In this document: positions 11,055 through 20,900 of the stretch, piece after piece
How positions within the stretch are numbered: position 1 is the first letter of the stretch
Layout of the letters: each line of letters begins with the position of its first letter
DNA from: Pelargonium cotyledonis
Lineage: Eukaryota > Streptophyta > Magnoliopsida > Geraniales > Geraniaceae
Reading direction: 5' to 3'
NCBI GenBank assembly: GCA_036897625.1
Contig: JAYMTA010000761.1
Span: 1 to 24,521, forward strand
DNA length: 24,521 nt
Program-made: the position numbers and the translations under genes
The notes under the pieces: model-generated
What the model was told of the DNA's origin: nothing
Seen by the model: the letters and a program-made list of their open reading frames with translations, nothing else
The model's database searches: none

Positions 11055-11844
11055 GTCAGTCCCAAATCCTTTTATTTCCACTTTGAATCATTTGATTTGC
11101 TTTACTTTACTGTTCAGCTGAAGTCTGGGTAATAGCAGTAGTAGTAGATGCTTAAAGCTTCAATTTTTCTCTGAATCTTAGTTTTTCAACACTGTTTACT
11201 CTGTAATTTTGAAAAAGATTTTATTTTTTTTTTCTGTGCTGATTTGATCCTGATATTGGCTACATTTGGAGTTAATTTGCCATGAATTTACATAATTTGT
11301 TTGTATGTAGTTACTTATTCTGAGGGTTTATATGTAAATTGTTTCAACACTTGGAGCTTATTTGCTATTTAATTGTGATTTTTTTTCTGAATTTCTTCTG
11401 TTGTTGAGTGAATTGAATTTTGATTATATGCTTTGCTGGGTTTTTAATCTGTCATCTTTTCTTGAGATCTAATGGTTTATTAAAAGTTTTTCTTTTTTCT
11501 TTGTGAATTTTCATGTTCATGTTATATGTGAAGAAAATGAGATAGCCTTTGGATTAGAATATTTTTCAGGAATGGAAATGAGATCATCATTTTTCATGTC
11601 ATGAGAATTGCTTTAAAATTTCATTAGCATTTTTATTCTCATTCCTATTCCAAAAAAATAAAAATCCAAACGCTATAGGGTTCCTTTTTTTCCGCTGATT
11701 AGATCCTGCTATACGGCTAGAAATTAAATCCAACAATGGTTGTCTTTTAATATATTTTTGCTGTGTGATTGTGAAATGTTTCACCTTTTCATTTTATTTT
11801 GTTTTGTTGTTTTGAAATATCTGTTTGTTAGGTTTTAATTTTTA
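11055..11844 (+). other. 5'UTR intron of alpha-CT paralogue 1
   Basis: The intron runs from gtcagt to tttttag, and the next exon (tggaagatttggggg) leads directly into the ATG at 11862. Its first about 250 bases match the 5'UTR intron of paralogue 2, for example around tgtaattttgaaaaagattt. The remainder holds the inverted-repeat element at 11542-11676. An alternative acceptor lies at 11831. Confidence 0.65.
11542..11676. mobile_element. MITE with roughly 40-bp inverted repeats
   Basis: The left arm (atagcctttggattagaata...aggaatggaaatgaga) is the reverse complement, with few mismatches, of the right arm (tctcattcctattcc...aatccaaacgctat). The element is about 135 bp with no coding capacity, as expected for a non-autonomous DNA transposon. 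The outermost bases are palindromic, so the target-site duplication and superfamily cannot be fixed. The left arm matches the element in HAKAI intron 2. It sits in the 5'UTR intron of paralogue 1 and is absent from the matching intron of paralogue 2, so it probably inserted after the duplication. Confidence 0.75.
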
Positions 11845-11861
11845 GTGGAAGATTTGGGGGA

Positions 11862-12641
11862 ATGGCATTGATATCTCGTTCTCCGGCGATTTCCACTGGC
11901 ACAGTTTCAGCCTCTTCTCTTTTTTGGAGCTCTAGCAATGTTGGTGTGAATATGACTACAGGAACCACTTTGACGATTCCCAGATCGCAATTTAAACCTA
12001 GTCGGAATTTGACAGTCAAGGCTGTTTTTCATGAGCCACCGCCTCAGGTGGATGTAGTGATTTACGGTGTGTTCCATTTCCTTTCAGTTCCCTTTCCAAC
12101 TGTACCAATGCTTTGCTTTATTTTGTGACAGATATTTCCAACCAAACAAGGCTCTAATCCTCGTCCAACATTGCCGGATCTAATTAATGCGAAGTTTGGA
12201 GAGATCGTGGATGATCCCGAAACACGGTTGAAGTTCCGCAAATTGAAGAGAATGATTAAGATATCTGAGGCGAAGACGATAGCAGAAGTAGACCGTGATG
12301 TGCTGTACTTGTACGCCCTTGAGTTGAAAAGGTTAGAGCGGAGACTGGCTGTGGCTCTCGATACTATAGGTATGTGGAGTCCCAATTTTGTAAAAGAGAA
12401 AGCAAGATACCTTGCAGAGAGGATGTACACTTGGGAATTCGAAAAGGGGGCGTATGAACTAATACACGACGTTAATGTGAGAATTGAAAGTGTTATACGA
12501 ACCACTCCAGAGCTGAGTTGCAAGATGTTGGCACTGGGCAAAGAGATGACAGAGGCGAGAAGGGCCCGTGACGTGTCAGCCTACCCTAGGCTGGAAAAGA
12601 TAGAGCGGGAAATTATGGCGGGGGGGGGGAAGAAACTTTAG
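11862..12641 (+). CDS. Alpha-CT paralogue 1: transit peptide plus partial C-terminal extension, no catalytic domain
   Basis: Proposed coding exons are 11862-12047 and 12132-12641, giving about 231 aa. The donor CAG|gtggat is chosen because it keeps phase 0; gtgttc at 12069 also would and would add 7 residues. Residues 1-60 are rich in Ser, Thr and basic residues with almost no acidic ones, like a chloroplast transit peptide. They align with the start of the full-length gene at 17980 (MALI; later TTLTIP...NLTVKA against TALQIP...FKFTVIA). Exon 2 aligns with the C-terminal extension, for example DDPETRLKFRKLK against [13 protein letters not shown], and RIESVIRTTPEL against [12 protein letters not shown]. 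The alpha-CT fold, including the glycine-rich GEGGSGG region, is entirely absent. A G10 run at 12620-12629 shifts the frame and ends the protein early. It could be a functional short protein or a young pseudogene. Confidence 0.7.
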
Positions 12642-12766
12642 AAATTATGGCGGGCGTGAAAAAGATCTTGAGAACCCCGGAATTCGAAGAGAAGTATAAG
12701 AAAGGGCATTTCAAGAGAATGGCAAGTTACGACGTATATAAAGATTCCCCTAGACTTATAGGATAG
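12642..12766 (+). pseudogene. Out-of-frame tail of alpha-CT paralogue 1
   Basis: After the stop at 12639-12641, a good reading frame resumes one base off. It begins EIMAGVKKILRTPEFEEKYK and runs to a TAG at 12764-12766. It matches the region of the full-length protein around [19 protein letters not shown], so it is the natural end of the extension, put out of frame at the G-run. One more G would join the two frames. Either the gene carries a real frameshift or the homopolymer was miscounted. Confidence 0.7.
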
Positions 12767-13377
12767 GACAAGGCTTATGCTCAATGTGAGTTCCTCCATT
12801 TTCATTTTCGCTATGTTTTCCATTGATGGCCTGTTTTCTGCAATATTCGAACTGAATTAGGTTGCTATATCTTGATGGGAACAATGTATTAACGTAACTT
12901 TCGCTGTTAGGTTGCTTATATATATGTATTGATAGAGAAAGTGAACATTTTGTATGGATTGCACATGAATGTTGTTTAGTATCTATGGATGAATGAGATT
13001 ATGTGTACCCATCATATTGTACTTGTTTTTCATAGTTGTGTGATCTGGTTGAGTGGGTTTCCAAGATTTCTTGCAATTATGAACTATAACGATGTTTGGC
13101 TACCGTGGAGTAGAGCTTGCAATTCGGGTTCCGGTTGAGTTTTCTAGGATTTGGGTTGAAAAAGCTTAACCCGAATCCAACCCACATGGGTGTTTGGCCG
13201 CTCGACCCCAAAAAATTTATCAGATTTTAGCAATCAATAAATGATGAAATATTGATTCTAAACTCAATTCATTTACTTTTTGTAATAACCAAACAGAGAG
13301 AGTAAAATAAATAAATAAATAAATAAAATTAACATTTTTTTTTTAAATAAAACATTTCCAATGGTCAAGGATGACTC
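12767..13377. other. Intergenic region between alpha-CT paralogues 1 and 2
   Basis: The left part is the 3'UTR of paralogue 1. An imperfect inverted repeat (ggatttgggtt at 13147-13157, aacccgaatcc at 13168-13178) sits in a short segment of cgggtt and aaccc words that looks like decayed repeat. An AAAT microsatellite follows at about 13303-13328. I see no gene. Confidence 0.5.
13303..13328. repeat. AAAT-type microsatellite
   Basis: About six consecutive aaat/aaata units upstream of paralogue 2. It lies just before the point where similarity to the paralogue 1 promoter begins. Confidence 0.85.
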
Positions 13378-13608
13378 AAAACGACGCCGTTTAGTTCCGG
13401 ATAAGTCACCTACCTCCACCAAATTGCTGCGAAAATGTAAATTAGGGTTTCAAATTTTTTAATCCCAAATTCGAAATTCTAGATATTTTCTTGGCGATCT
13501 CCACTATGCACCTCCTCTCTACTCTACTTCTCATTGCTCCGTAGCTCTCTCTCTCTCTCTCTTCTCATAGCTCATTTTCTCTCTCTAACTCCATCTCCAT
13601 CTTCACAG
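13378..13608 (+). promoter_or_regulatory. Promoter and leader exon of alpha-CT paralogue 2
   Basis: It is collinear with 10824-11054: aaaacgacgccgttta, the telobox ttagggttt at 13442-13450, the block atattttcttggcgatctcc, a (CT)n run at 13545-13562, and a 5'UTR intron donor cacag|gtcagtcc at 13608/13609. Similarity continues into the intron to about 13810. Promoter, leader and first intron were therefore copied together. The intron ends at about 13896 (cttgag|tggaag), by analogy with paralogue 1. Confidence 0.75.
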
Positions 13609-13912
13609 GTCAGTCCCTAACCCTTTTTTTCTCTCTCTACTTTGAATCATTTGATTTGCTGCACTGGACTGTTCAGATCAATTCTGGGTTTTTGTAGATG
13701 TTTATGATATGGTTTATTTGATCTGTAATTTTGAAAAAGATTTTGTTTTTTTCTCCTATGCTAGTATTGGGGAAGTTTTGAGTTTAAATATCTGCGAATT
13801 TACATGAAATGTCGCGCTCTGCGATTACTGATTCTGATTAATTTTACATTTTGTGTGATTTTATAGAATTTGAATATCTGTTCTGCTGATCTTGAGTGGA
13901 AGATTGGGAGGA

Positions 13913-15667
13913 ATGGCTTTCGTGTCTCAGTACTTGGTGACTTTCGCCGGAAAGTCACCAAATTGCTATCTTTGTCCGGTCTCCGGCGATGGTATGATCG
14001 GTGCCATTGCCCTTGAAACCCCGCGACGCCCTCGCCAGCTTCAATTATCCATGAGAAGCAGTAGTTTTGTTGTCAGTGCCAAGGCGAAAGGGGTAGATTA
14101 TTGTTGTTTACTACAGCATTTTGTTCTGATTCCATGGATAATTAATTTCATATTCTATTTAAATTGCCATTGCAACAGGAAGAGACATCTGTTAGCCCAG
14201 AAGATTGGAACGATGAAGAAAAGAAAATAAAAGTAGACCTACTTTCGGTAAGTAATACAAGACTAGTGTGCATGAGCGTTAAGTTGTCTATTTGTATCCT
14301 TATAGGATTTGTGGCTGTATAGGTGTATTTTTTTTTTTTTTTGATAAAGTAGCTGTATAGGTGTTGTGCACTTGTAAGAGTTTCTATGTGTATCATTAGT
14401 TTTATAGGTGCACCGTGCACATGTTTGTGTAAGCGTTTTTATGTGCCTCGTTATAGGGTTTGTGTTTGTATAGGTGCACACTGTTTGTGGTTTTATAGGT
14501 TTTGTGTATGTGTTAGTTTATCTATGTGTATCCTTATAGGGTTTGTGGTTTTATAGGTTGTGTGTGCGTATGTAAGCGTATCTGTGTATCCTTATAGGGT
14601 TTGTGGTTTTTTAGGTGCTGGATAGTTTTGAGACGTTCCAGATGGTGAATCGTCACATGCATAGGTACGTATTTATGCCTAAGCAGAAATTATCAGCTGT
14701 TATTCAAGGAAATGTTCCTCGGATTATGAGTTGTAGTCGGATGGATTATGAATCCATCGTTTCATCAGAGCATCCCAAACCCGATTTGGAAGAAATTGTT
14801 CGAGTGACGGAAGTGGAGGCTTACGATGAATATGTCAATGCAATTAAACACCTTGGGCTTGATGATAAGGTACAGATGTTCCGGGCAGACTTCACGAACA
14901 CGAAATCTCCGCCTGAACTCCTGAAAGTGATGGGGAAGATAGAAGAGTTTGTGGAGGAGATAGAAAAGCTCCTGCCTTCGGTTCCTAATTACGAAATTCT
15001 GGTTAGTAAGGAGTCGTTGTTGACTGAATTATATATAGCCATTGACCTTGAAGATAAGGAGCGTCGGAAGGAGAAATTGATGAAAAAAGTCAAAAGCAAG
15101 TGCTTGTCCGCCGTGAATAAGCCTGAGTTAAATAAGACGTTTGAAGAACTAAAGGCTAAAATGAAAGCTTCTAAGGCAGCTACATTGAATGATTTAAAGG
15201 ATTCGAGGAAAACTGTTGCTACATTCAAGAAAGATGTGGCGTTGTCTTTGGTTAAGGCATTGAAATTGTGGAAAGTGTTGAGCATTGAGTTTATAAACGC
15301 AACAGCACAATCAATGGCCGAGAAGGCTTTGACCGTACGGTTCCTAGACGATTTAGAACAAGTGGTGGAAGAAATTGACACGGCAAAGCATGGCTGGCGA
15401 AAACCCTCATATGAGAAGATACGCATAGATAAACGAAGGAGCATTGTGGCGAACATGTACAGGAAGTATCCCAATGAGGAATTCCAAGCACCGAGCATGA
15501 AGTCTTTTAACGGCGAGGACAGGTTTCCAAAGATACCCGGCAGTTCTGGATTTCTGCAAATGCTAGATGGTGTTTTCGGCAGTGGCGAAACCCAGCAGCA
15601 ACTAATCGATGAGTTCGTAAATCTCATAGCAAAAACGTCAGATCCTACTCCCTCGAAGGACGATTGA
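13913..15667 (+). CDS. Alpha-CT paralogue 2: transit peptide plus C-terminal extension, no catalytic domain
   Basis: Coding exons are 13913-14092, 14179-14247 and 14615-15667, all phase 0, giving 1302 nt, or 433 aa, with an intact frame. Residues 1-60 resemble a plastid transit peptide and align with that of the full-length gene (LETPRR...FVVSAKAK). The 23-residue second exon corresponds in place and phase to exon 10 of the full-length gene: both start with E, and EEKKIKVDLLS parallels [13 protein letters not shown]. The third exon corresponds to exon 11: IEEFVEEIEKLLPSVPNYEI parallels [17 protein letters not shown]. It is Lys/Glu-rich, alpha-helical and probably coiled coil. The exons encoding the carboxyltransferase fold are missing, so it cannot be a conventional CT. 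Most likely a plastid stromal protein derived from the alpha-CT interaction domain; its function is unknown. A Gly-rich frame (GNGGGDGSTGNEPKAGY) beyond the stop, in another phase, may be an eroded tail. Confidence 0.8.
14291..14614. repeat. Minisatellite with splice-acceptor-like units in intron 3 of paralogue 2
   Basis: Imperfect tandem units of the type tgtatccttatagggtttgtggttttatag|gtg repeat several times and run straight into the true acceptor (gtggttttttag|GTGCTGG, exon at 14615). The 3' splice site is itself the last unit. At least eight tatag|g or ttatag|gt ends occur before it. A T-run at about 14328-14342 interrupts the array. Confidence 0.8.
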
Positions 15668-16597
15668 CAAGAGGAATCAAAATGGGAAATGGCGGAGGAG
15701 ATGGTTCTACCGGCAATGAACCAAAAGCTGGTTATTAGAATGACACTAAATCGGAATTGTTTCTTTGAGAATACAGATTTTTGCATAATATAGGGAGCTT
15801 TATGGCAAAAAGAACATTTGCTTTGAGATTGTGTTTTCAATCAGTAGTTTATGTAAACCAGGATTTGTATTTTAGTATGTATTGTTTTGGTTCTCTGTTG
15901 GTTTCTAGTGTACACCATATTGTTTCTATCATGGCTGGTTCTTTGTGTTCAATGCCCTATCCAGAGCTGGCTATTCATTGTTCGGGTTGTGTTCTTTCAG
16001 GATTTGGAGTGTGGATTTCGGGTTTTAGATACAAAATGTGTTGTTTTGCTCAGCTCGACTTCAACTTAAGATCATTTTATGCTATCCGAATCTTCAAACA
16101 TATGTGGATGGAGTTTTGGTTGCCTGCGGGTAAATGTTTCATTTTAATCTTTCAACTATCTATTTTTTCCGTTTCAAAATTTAAATTTGCGACAGTTTAA
16201 AACAAAATTGTAAATATCCGCCAAGAACACTCGATAATACTTCAAAATCATAACAAAATTGGTCGAGTTTTGAATTTACGAGTTAGATAAGATTAGATAG
16301 ATAGATAAGAATTGATTGTGGACAACTACCAAAGGGAAGACCTAGGGGAAGAGTCCTCGATGGCATCGAATGTAAAGTCACGTGACCAAAATGTGAGCCT
16401 CACGTGCCTGTTCTTCGATTAATCAAACGGCCAAATAACAAATTTATTTGGCTCATTAATAAAAAAATAAAAATAAAATAAAAAAGTGAGAGCTGAAGAG
16501 GACCCCACAAAAATAACACAACACACAATCAATCCATCAAATCCACATAAGAATTATCGGTACAATACAACACATCACAACGACCAAAACAACTACT
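15668..16597. other. 3' flank of paralogue 2 and intergenic DNA
   Basis: The first 300-500 bases are probably the paralogue 2 3'UTR. Open frames at about 15780-16200 show no recognisable domain and I do not call them genes. A short GATA-rich run lies near 16285-16308. Two G-boxes (listed separately) follow. Confidence 0.5.
16377..16406. promoter_or_regulatory. Pair of CACGTG G-boxes
   Basis: A perfect 10-base palindrome gtcacgtgac (16377-16386) and a second cacgtg (16401-16406) lie 22 bases apart. CACGTG cores bind plant bHLH and bZIP factors. They are about 1.3 kb before the full-length alpha-CT leader, so a link to that gene is uncertain. Confidence 0.4.
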
Positions 16598-16725
16598 CCA
16601 CACTCACTCTCTCTCTAGGATAGAAAGTTCCCGCAACCAAACACCCCCATAACAAGCATGTTTTCACTTTCTCTCTCTAGAGTTGAAACTTATCCCAACC
16701 AAACACCCCACAACAAGGCCTATTC
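16598..16725. repeat. Direct-repeat block, upstream copy
   Basis: The block starts ccacactcac and contains two internal units of the form cccgcaaccaaacaccccc...acaag. It matches 17491-17628 in the same orientation. Together they flank the repetitive segment 16735-17400. Confidence 0.7.
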
Positions 16726-16734
16726 TACATATTG

Positions 16735-17400
16735 GGTCGTGTCATACGTGTTGGATGATATTTTGCAAAATATTTTGAGTTGTGTTCGTGTCGACCATGT
16801 CGTGTCGTTCTATTTAGTTATTGTTTAAATGTGCCGTGTTCGTGCAACTCATAATTAACCTTCAACATGATAAGACACACATGAAATGTCAGCTCTATAT
16901 AACTGTCTAAGCGAGTATCAAGTCGAGATTTTTCAAGAGAGTTGGATATATCTAATCCAAAACTAGTAAGGAGTGCGAGTTTCAGATCATATCCCAAGCT
17001 TTACATGTAAAATGTATGAGCGTATGGATTTGCTCAACCCAATTCTCATACCACAAAAAATTAAATTGTATTTTGAGTGTCAGCACGACCTATATAATAA
17101 TCGTGTTAAACATGTCGGATCAATATTTTGTATTCGTAAATATGTTGTATTCGTGTTCAACTGTCCAACATGATTACTAAATGTTTTGTATTTGTGTTAG
17201 GTTGTGCACCACAATCAACCTTTGACACAAACATAACACACAAATCACCAACTCTATTAGGATTGTTTATTTAGTATTTGGGTCTGGATTGAAAATACAT
17301 CAACCTATCCTGAACACTGAGAAAGATCAAATTTTAAATTCTACAGGTAAAATGTACGGACTCATTCGAGTTTACTCGATCCCACCCCAATCTACATAAA
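16735..17400. repeat. Decayed repeat, two diverged tandem copies of about 350 bp
   Basis: Corresponding blocks recur in the same order. One pair is cttcaacatgataagacacacatgaaatg near 16861 with cctttgacacaaacataacacacaaatc near 17218, each followed by an aactctat or gctctata stretch. Another is acatgtaaaatgtatgagcg near 17004 with acaggtaaaatgtacggact near 17344. Gtgttcgtgtcg words suggest a dispersed plant repeat family. I see no coding capacity and cannot assign the family. Confidence 0.4.
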
Positions 17401-17490
17401 TTTAGATCGGTTTTTAATTGTTCGCGAATTCGGATTTTGTTGGCTCTACATTCACACGCAACACTAAACCAAAAATAACTTTTCCAATTT

Positions 17491-17628
17491 CCACACTCAC
17501 TTTCTATATATAGAATATAAAAAAAAACTCCTGCAACCAAACATCCCCCTAACAAGGCTCTTCTTGTCTTTCTTTCTCTAGAATAGAAAATTCCCGCAAC
17601 CAAACAGTCTCACAACAAGGCCTCTTCT
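17491..17628. repeat. Direct-repeat block, downstream copy
   Basis: It matches 16598-16725, again with two internal units (cctgcaaccaaacatccccc and cccgcaaccaaacagtctca). Its right edge adjoins the leader of the full-length alpha-CT gene, so it may lie within that promoter. Confidence 0.7.
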
Positions 17629-17791
17629 CTTTTTCCTCTACTTGACGATCTCCACGAAGCTCCTCGCTCTCTCTCTCCTTAATACCTCTCACTCTTTCTC
17701 TCTCCTCCCTCACTCTTCTCCTACTCTCTCTCTCTCTCCTCTCAGATCAAAACCCTTTTCTTTCTCGCACTGTCTCTCCAATTCCACACAG
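17501..17791 (+). promoter_or_regulatory. Core promoter and leader exon of the full-length alpha-CT gene
   Basis: A TATA-box candidate tatatata lies at 17505-17512. A strongly pyrimidine-rich leader follows, with ctctctctctcc runs at about 17669-17740. The leader includes ttgacgatctccacgaagctcctc, which matches the leaders of paralogues 1 and 2. It ends at a 5'UTR intron donor cacag|gtcagt at 17791/17792. That intron ends tttttacag at 17967, twelve bases before the ATG. The transcription start is inferred. Confidence 0.6.
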
Positions 17792-17979
17792 GTCAGTTCG
17801 GTTTCTCCTCAGTTCCACATCTCATTCCGGATTCAATGTTGTGCTTTTCTGTTCAGTTTCAGCTAAACCCTCAACTGTTTGAGCTACCCAGTTGGGAAAA
17901 TTTAGTTTCCGTTGCTTAATTTTGTGAAAATGTGACGGTTTTAGTGATAAAGATCTGGTTTTTACAGATTTGGGGGGCT

Positions 17980-20900
17980 ATGGCTCTGATAGCTCCGGTG
18001 CCGGTGACGGCGGCGAGCTCGGATCTTCTCCGGAGCTCGGGAAGTAGCATGAATGGGACTGCTTTACAAATCCCAAGCTCCCTCCGGTTGGGGATTGGGA
18101 TGGGAAGTAATAAAGGCAAAGAGCGTTTCAAATTTACAGTCATAGCCAAGAAGCAGAGGAAGAAGCATGAATATCCATGGCCCAAGAATCCTGATCCCAA
18201 TGTCAAAGGTGGGATTCTCACTCATTTGTCTCTCTTCAAGCCTTGGGAGAACCCGCCAAAGCCCCTCAGATTGAACTTCGAAAGGCCACTTGTCGAGCTC
18301 GAGAAGCAGATAGCTGAGGTATATTTGAAATGATAGGTTTGGTATGGTTTAATTGCAATATCAGCTTTTCACTGCTTAATTGTTATTTGTTTGTGGTTTT
18401 GTTGTTTGTGATCTGCAGCTCCAGAAGTTATCTAAAGATTATCGTGTGAATAACGACTTAGCCATTGCTGAGCTGCAAAGAAAGCACGATGAGGTTAGAT
18501 TTAACATAAAAAAACTTCCCTTTGTGTTTAAGTATCAATCAATGCTAGGATGAAATTTTATCTTGTGTGAGTTAATGTATTCACCCATAAGTTTTCGTAA
18601 TTCTAGAATAGTTCTATAAAATTAATATCATGTATGTGATTCTTTCGTGAGCCTCATACGTGCTATGCTTGAAGCAAAGGGTTTATATAGAGATGCAGAT
18701 GAAGTAATTCATGTTCTTCAGCTAAATATGAATTGATAAGTTTGAACTTTGTATGACGGGTTTACTTTTGCAACTGCATTTTAAGAGATCAACACAGAGC
18801 TATAGATTTTCAGCGACATTAAAGGAACGGTTTCTTGTTCTGTAACTCTTTTCTGACATTTCTTTCGTTATTGGTTTCAGATAGAGAAGATTCTGTTCTC
18901 AACCCTTACTCCTATACAGCGCGTGAATATTGCGCGGCATCCTAACAGGCCAACCTTCCTTGATCACGTATTTAATATTTGTGACAAGGTCCGGTACTTG
19001 TAGACTTTTTTACCTTTCTGTTTTTTAAAGTTAACTATTTTTTTTTCTTTTTCAGTGAGACCTCTAATGAAGAAATTGTTTGTCCCCTTGTTCCAGTGGT
19101 TCGAGATTCATGGAGATAAAGCAGGTTATGATGACCCTGCTATTGTTTGTGGTCTAGGACAAATAGACGGTAAAACCTATATGCTCATTGGTCATCAAAA
19201 GGGTAGAAACACAAAAGAGAACATTTACCGCAACTTTGGGATGCCTACTCCTCACGGGTATGCTCAATATGAAAGAATTAGTGTAGTGACTGTGGAAGTT
19301 CTGTCGATTTTTGTTCATCTTATCTCATAGACAGTGAAAACTGAAACTAAACAATGATTTTCATACAGTTACCGGAAGGCTCTGCGCTTGTTTAAATATG
19401 CGGATCATTTTAACTTCCCAATTATTACTTTCATTGATACTCCAGGGGCGTTTGCTGACCTTAAATCTGAGTATCTAGGCCAAGTATGTGGATAATTGTA
19501 TATTTCTTTAAAATTTTAAAAAATGCAGTATGTTTGTGTTTTGATGCTGACTATAGCTTATCTTTTCTGCTTTGTACGTACAGGGAGAAGCCATTGCGAT
19601 GAATTTGAGAACCATGTTTGGTCTGAGAGTGCCAATTGTTTCTGTTGTTCTTGGGGAAGGTGGATCAGGCGGTGCCCTCGCCATTGGCGTTGCTAACAAA
19701 TTGCTCATGCTTGAAAATTCTGTTTTCTTTGTTGCCAGGTGATGTGACCGACATATATTTGTTCTAACTTCTAACTCTTAAAAATAGTGCAAATATTTGT
19801 TAGATTAGGTGCACTCAAGATGCAGTGGTGTCTTGATGTACAAGGAAGTAGAGTCGTTAGACTTCAGTCATTTATTTGAATATGTGAAGGTTTCTTGACT
19901 TTTGTGTTGCTGGACTTAAATTTGTCAGAATATTGCTCCTTTTTTCGGGCAAGATAACATTTATATGTTTTTCATTCTGTATATACAATTTGCCGAGTTG
20001 TGGAATAGTTACATATTTTAGTGGTTTTTAATGATGAGGTAGATAAAGCTATTAGGTGTTTTCTGCTATGATAGTTGCATCTTAATTGGTGTATTATGCA
20101 CAGATGTTTGAGCAGAAAAGTCATAGTAGATAAGTAGACCTGCAGTTAGCTTATCACTTGATTTGGCTATCGGAGTAACTATACGAAGAACGAAAATATA
20201 TTCATTCAACTTCAATCCTCTGATTTATTTTTATGAAAATTATTTTTTAAATATTGATCGTATATTCCTAACCAAATTCTTCAGCAGAAAAACATGCTCG
20301 GTATCTCAAAAGATTGGTTTTATTGGCTTACAAATCTATGTAATTCTCATATAAGTTGTCAATAGGCCTAAAGAAAGCTAATATCTGTGTTCTTTAATTT
20401 TTTTCTCAGGCTTAAATAGTAACTATGTATATTTCCATTACCTCTCTTTGAGCCTTGACTTTGATTATTGACGGTATATATCTGAACATCCATAGTTTTA
20501 CGTACTGACAATTATCCATTGTAGGTTGGTTTAATTTCTTTCCTTACTTTTACATATTTGTATCTGTTGTTCTAGTCTATTTAGATGTCAATGTTTTTTT
20601 TTTGTCCCTCTCCCCTGAAAATTATCTTCCTTTCTTATGATGTAGTCCTGAAGCATGTGCGGCAATCTTATGGAAGTCTGCAAAAGCTGCTCCAAAGGTT
20701 TACCAAACATTGCAATTCTCGGGTTTGACTGTGTTTCTTTGGTCGTCGACCACTAAAAAATTTCTTCTTTGCAGGCAGCTAGAAAGTTGAGGATTACTGC
20801 TGCAGAGTTGGTACAGCTGGGAATTGCAGATGAAGTGATCCCTGTAATAATCCTTTTTCTTGTTTATGTCTGGCTTACAAATTTTGGTAGTTTTGAAACA

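Noticed and set aside
12062-12541. Minus-strand open frame of 159 codons
   Set aside because: Antisense to exon 3 of paralogue 1, with no recognisable motif.
14989-15840. Long minus-strand open frame of 283 codons
   Set aside because: It is the antisense shadow of the Lys/Glu-rich exon of paralogue 2. The sense frame has homology to alpha-CT; the antisense has none.
15781-16200. Open frame of 139 codons downstream of paralogue 2
   Set aside because: It lies in the presumed 3'UTR, starts at a weak ATG, is rich in Phe and Cys from T-rich DNA, and shows no domain or codon pattern of a gene.
16735-17400. Possible retroelement remnant with gtgttcgtgtcg words
   Set aside because: No coding domain, primer-binding site or polypurine tract is visible, so I list it only as an unclassified decayed repeat.
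17642-17866. Ser/Leu-rich open frame before the full-length alpha-CT gene
   Set aside because: It is translation of the pyrimidine-rich leader and its intron; the composition follows from CT runs. It could at most act as an upstream ORF.
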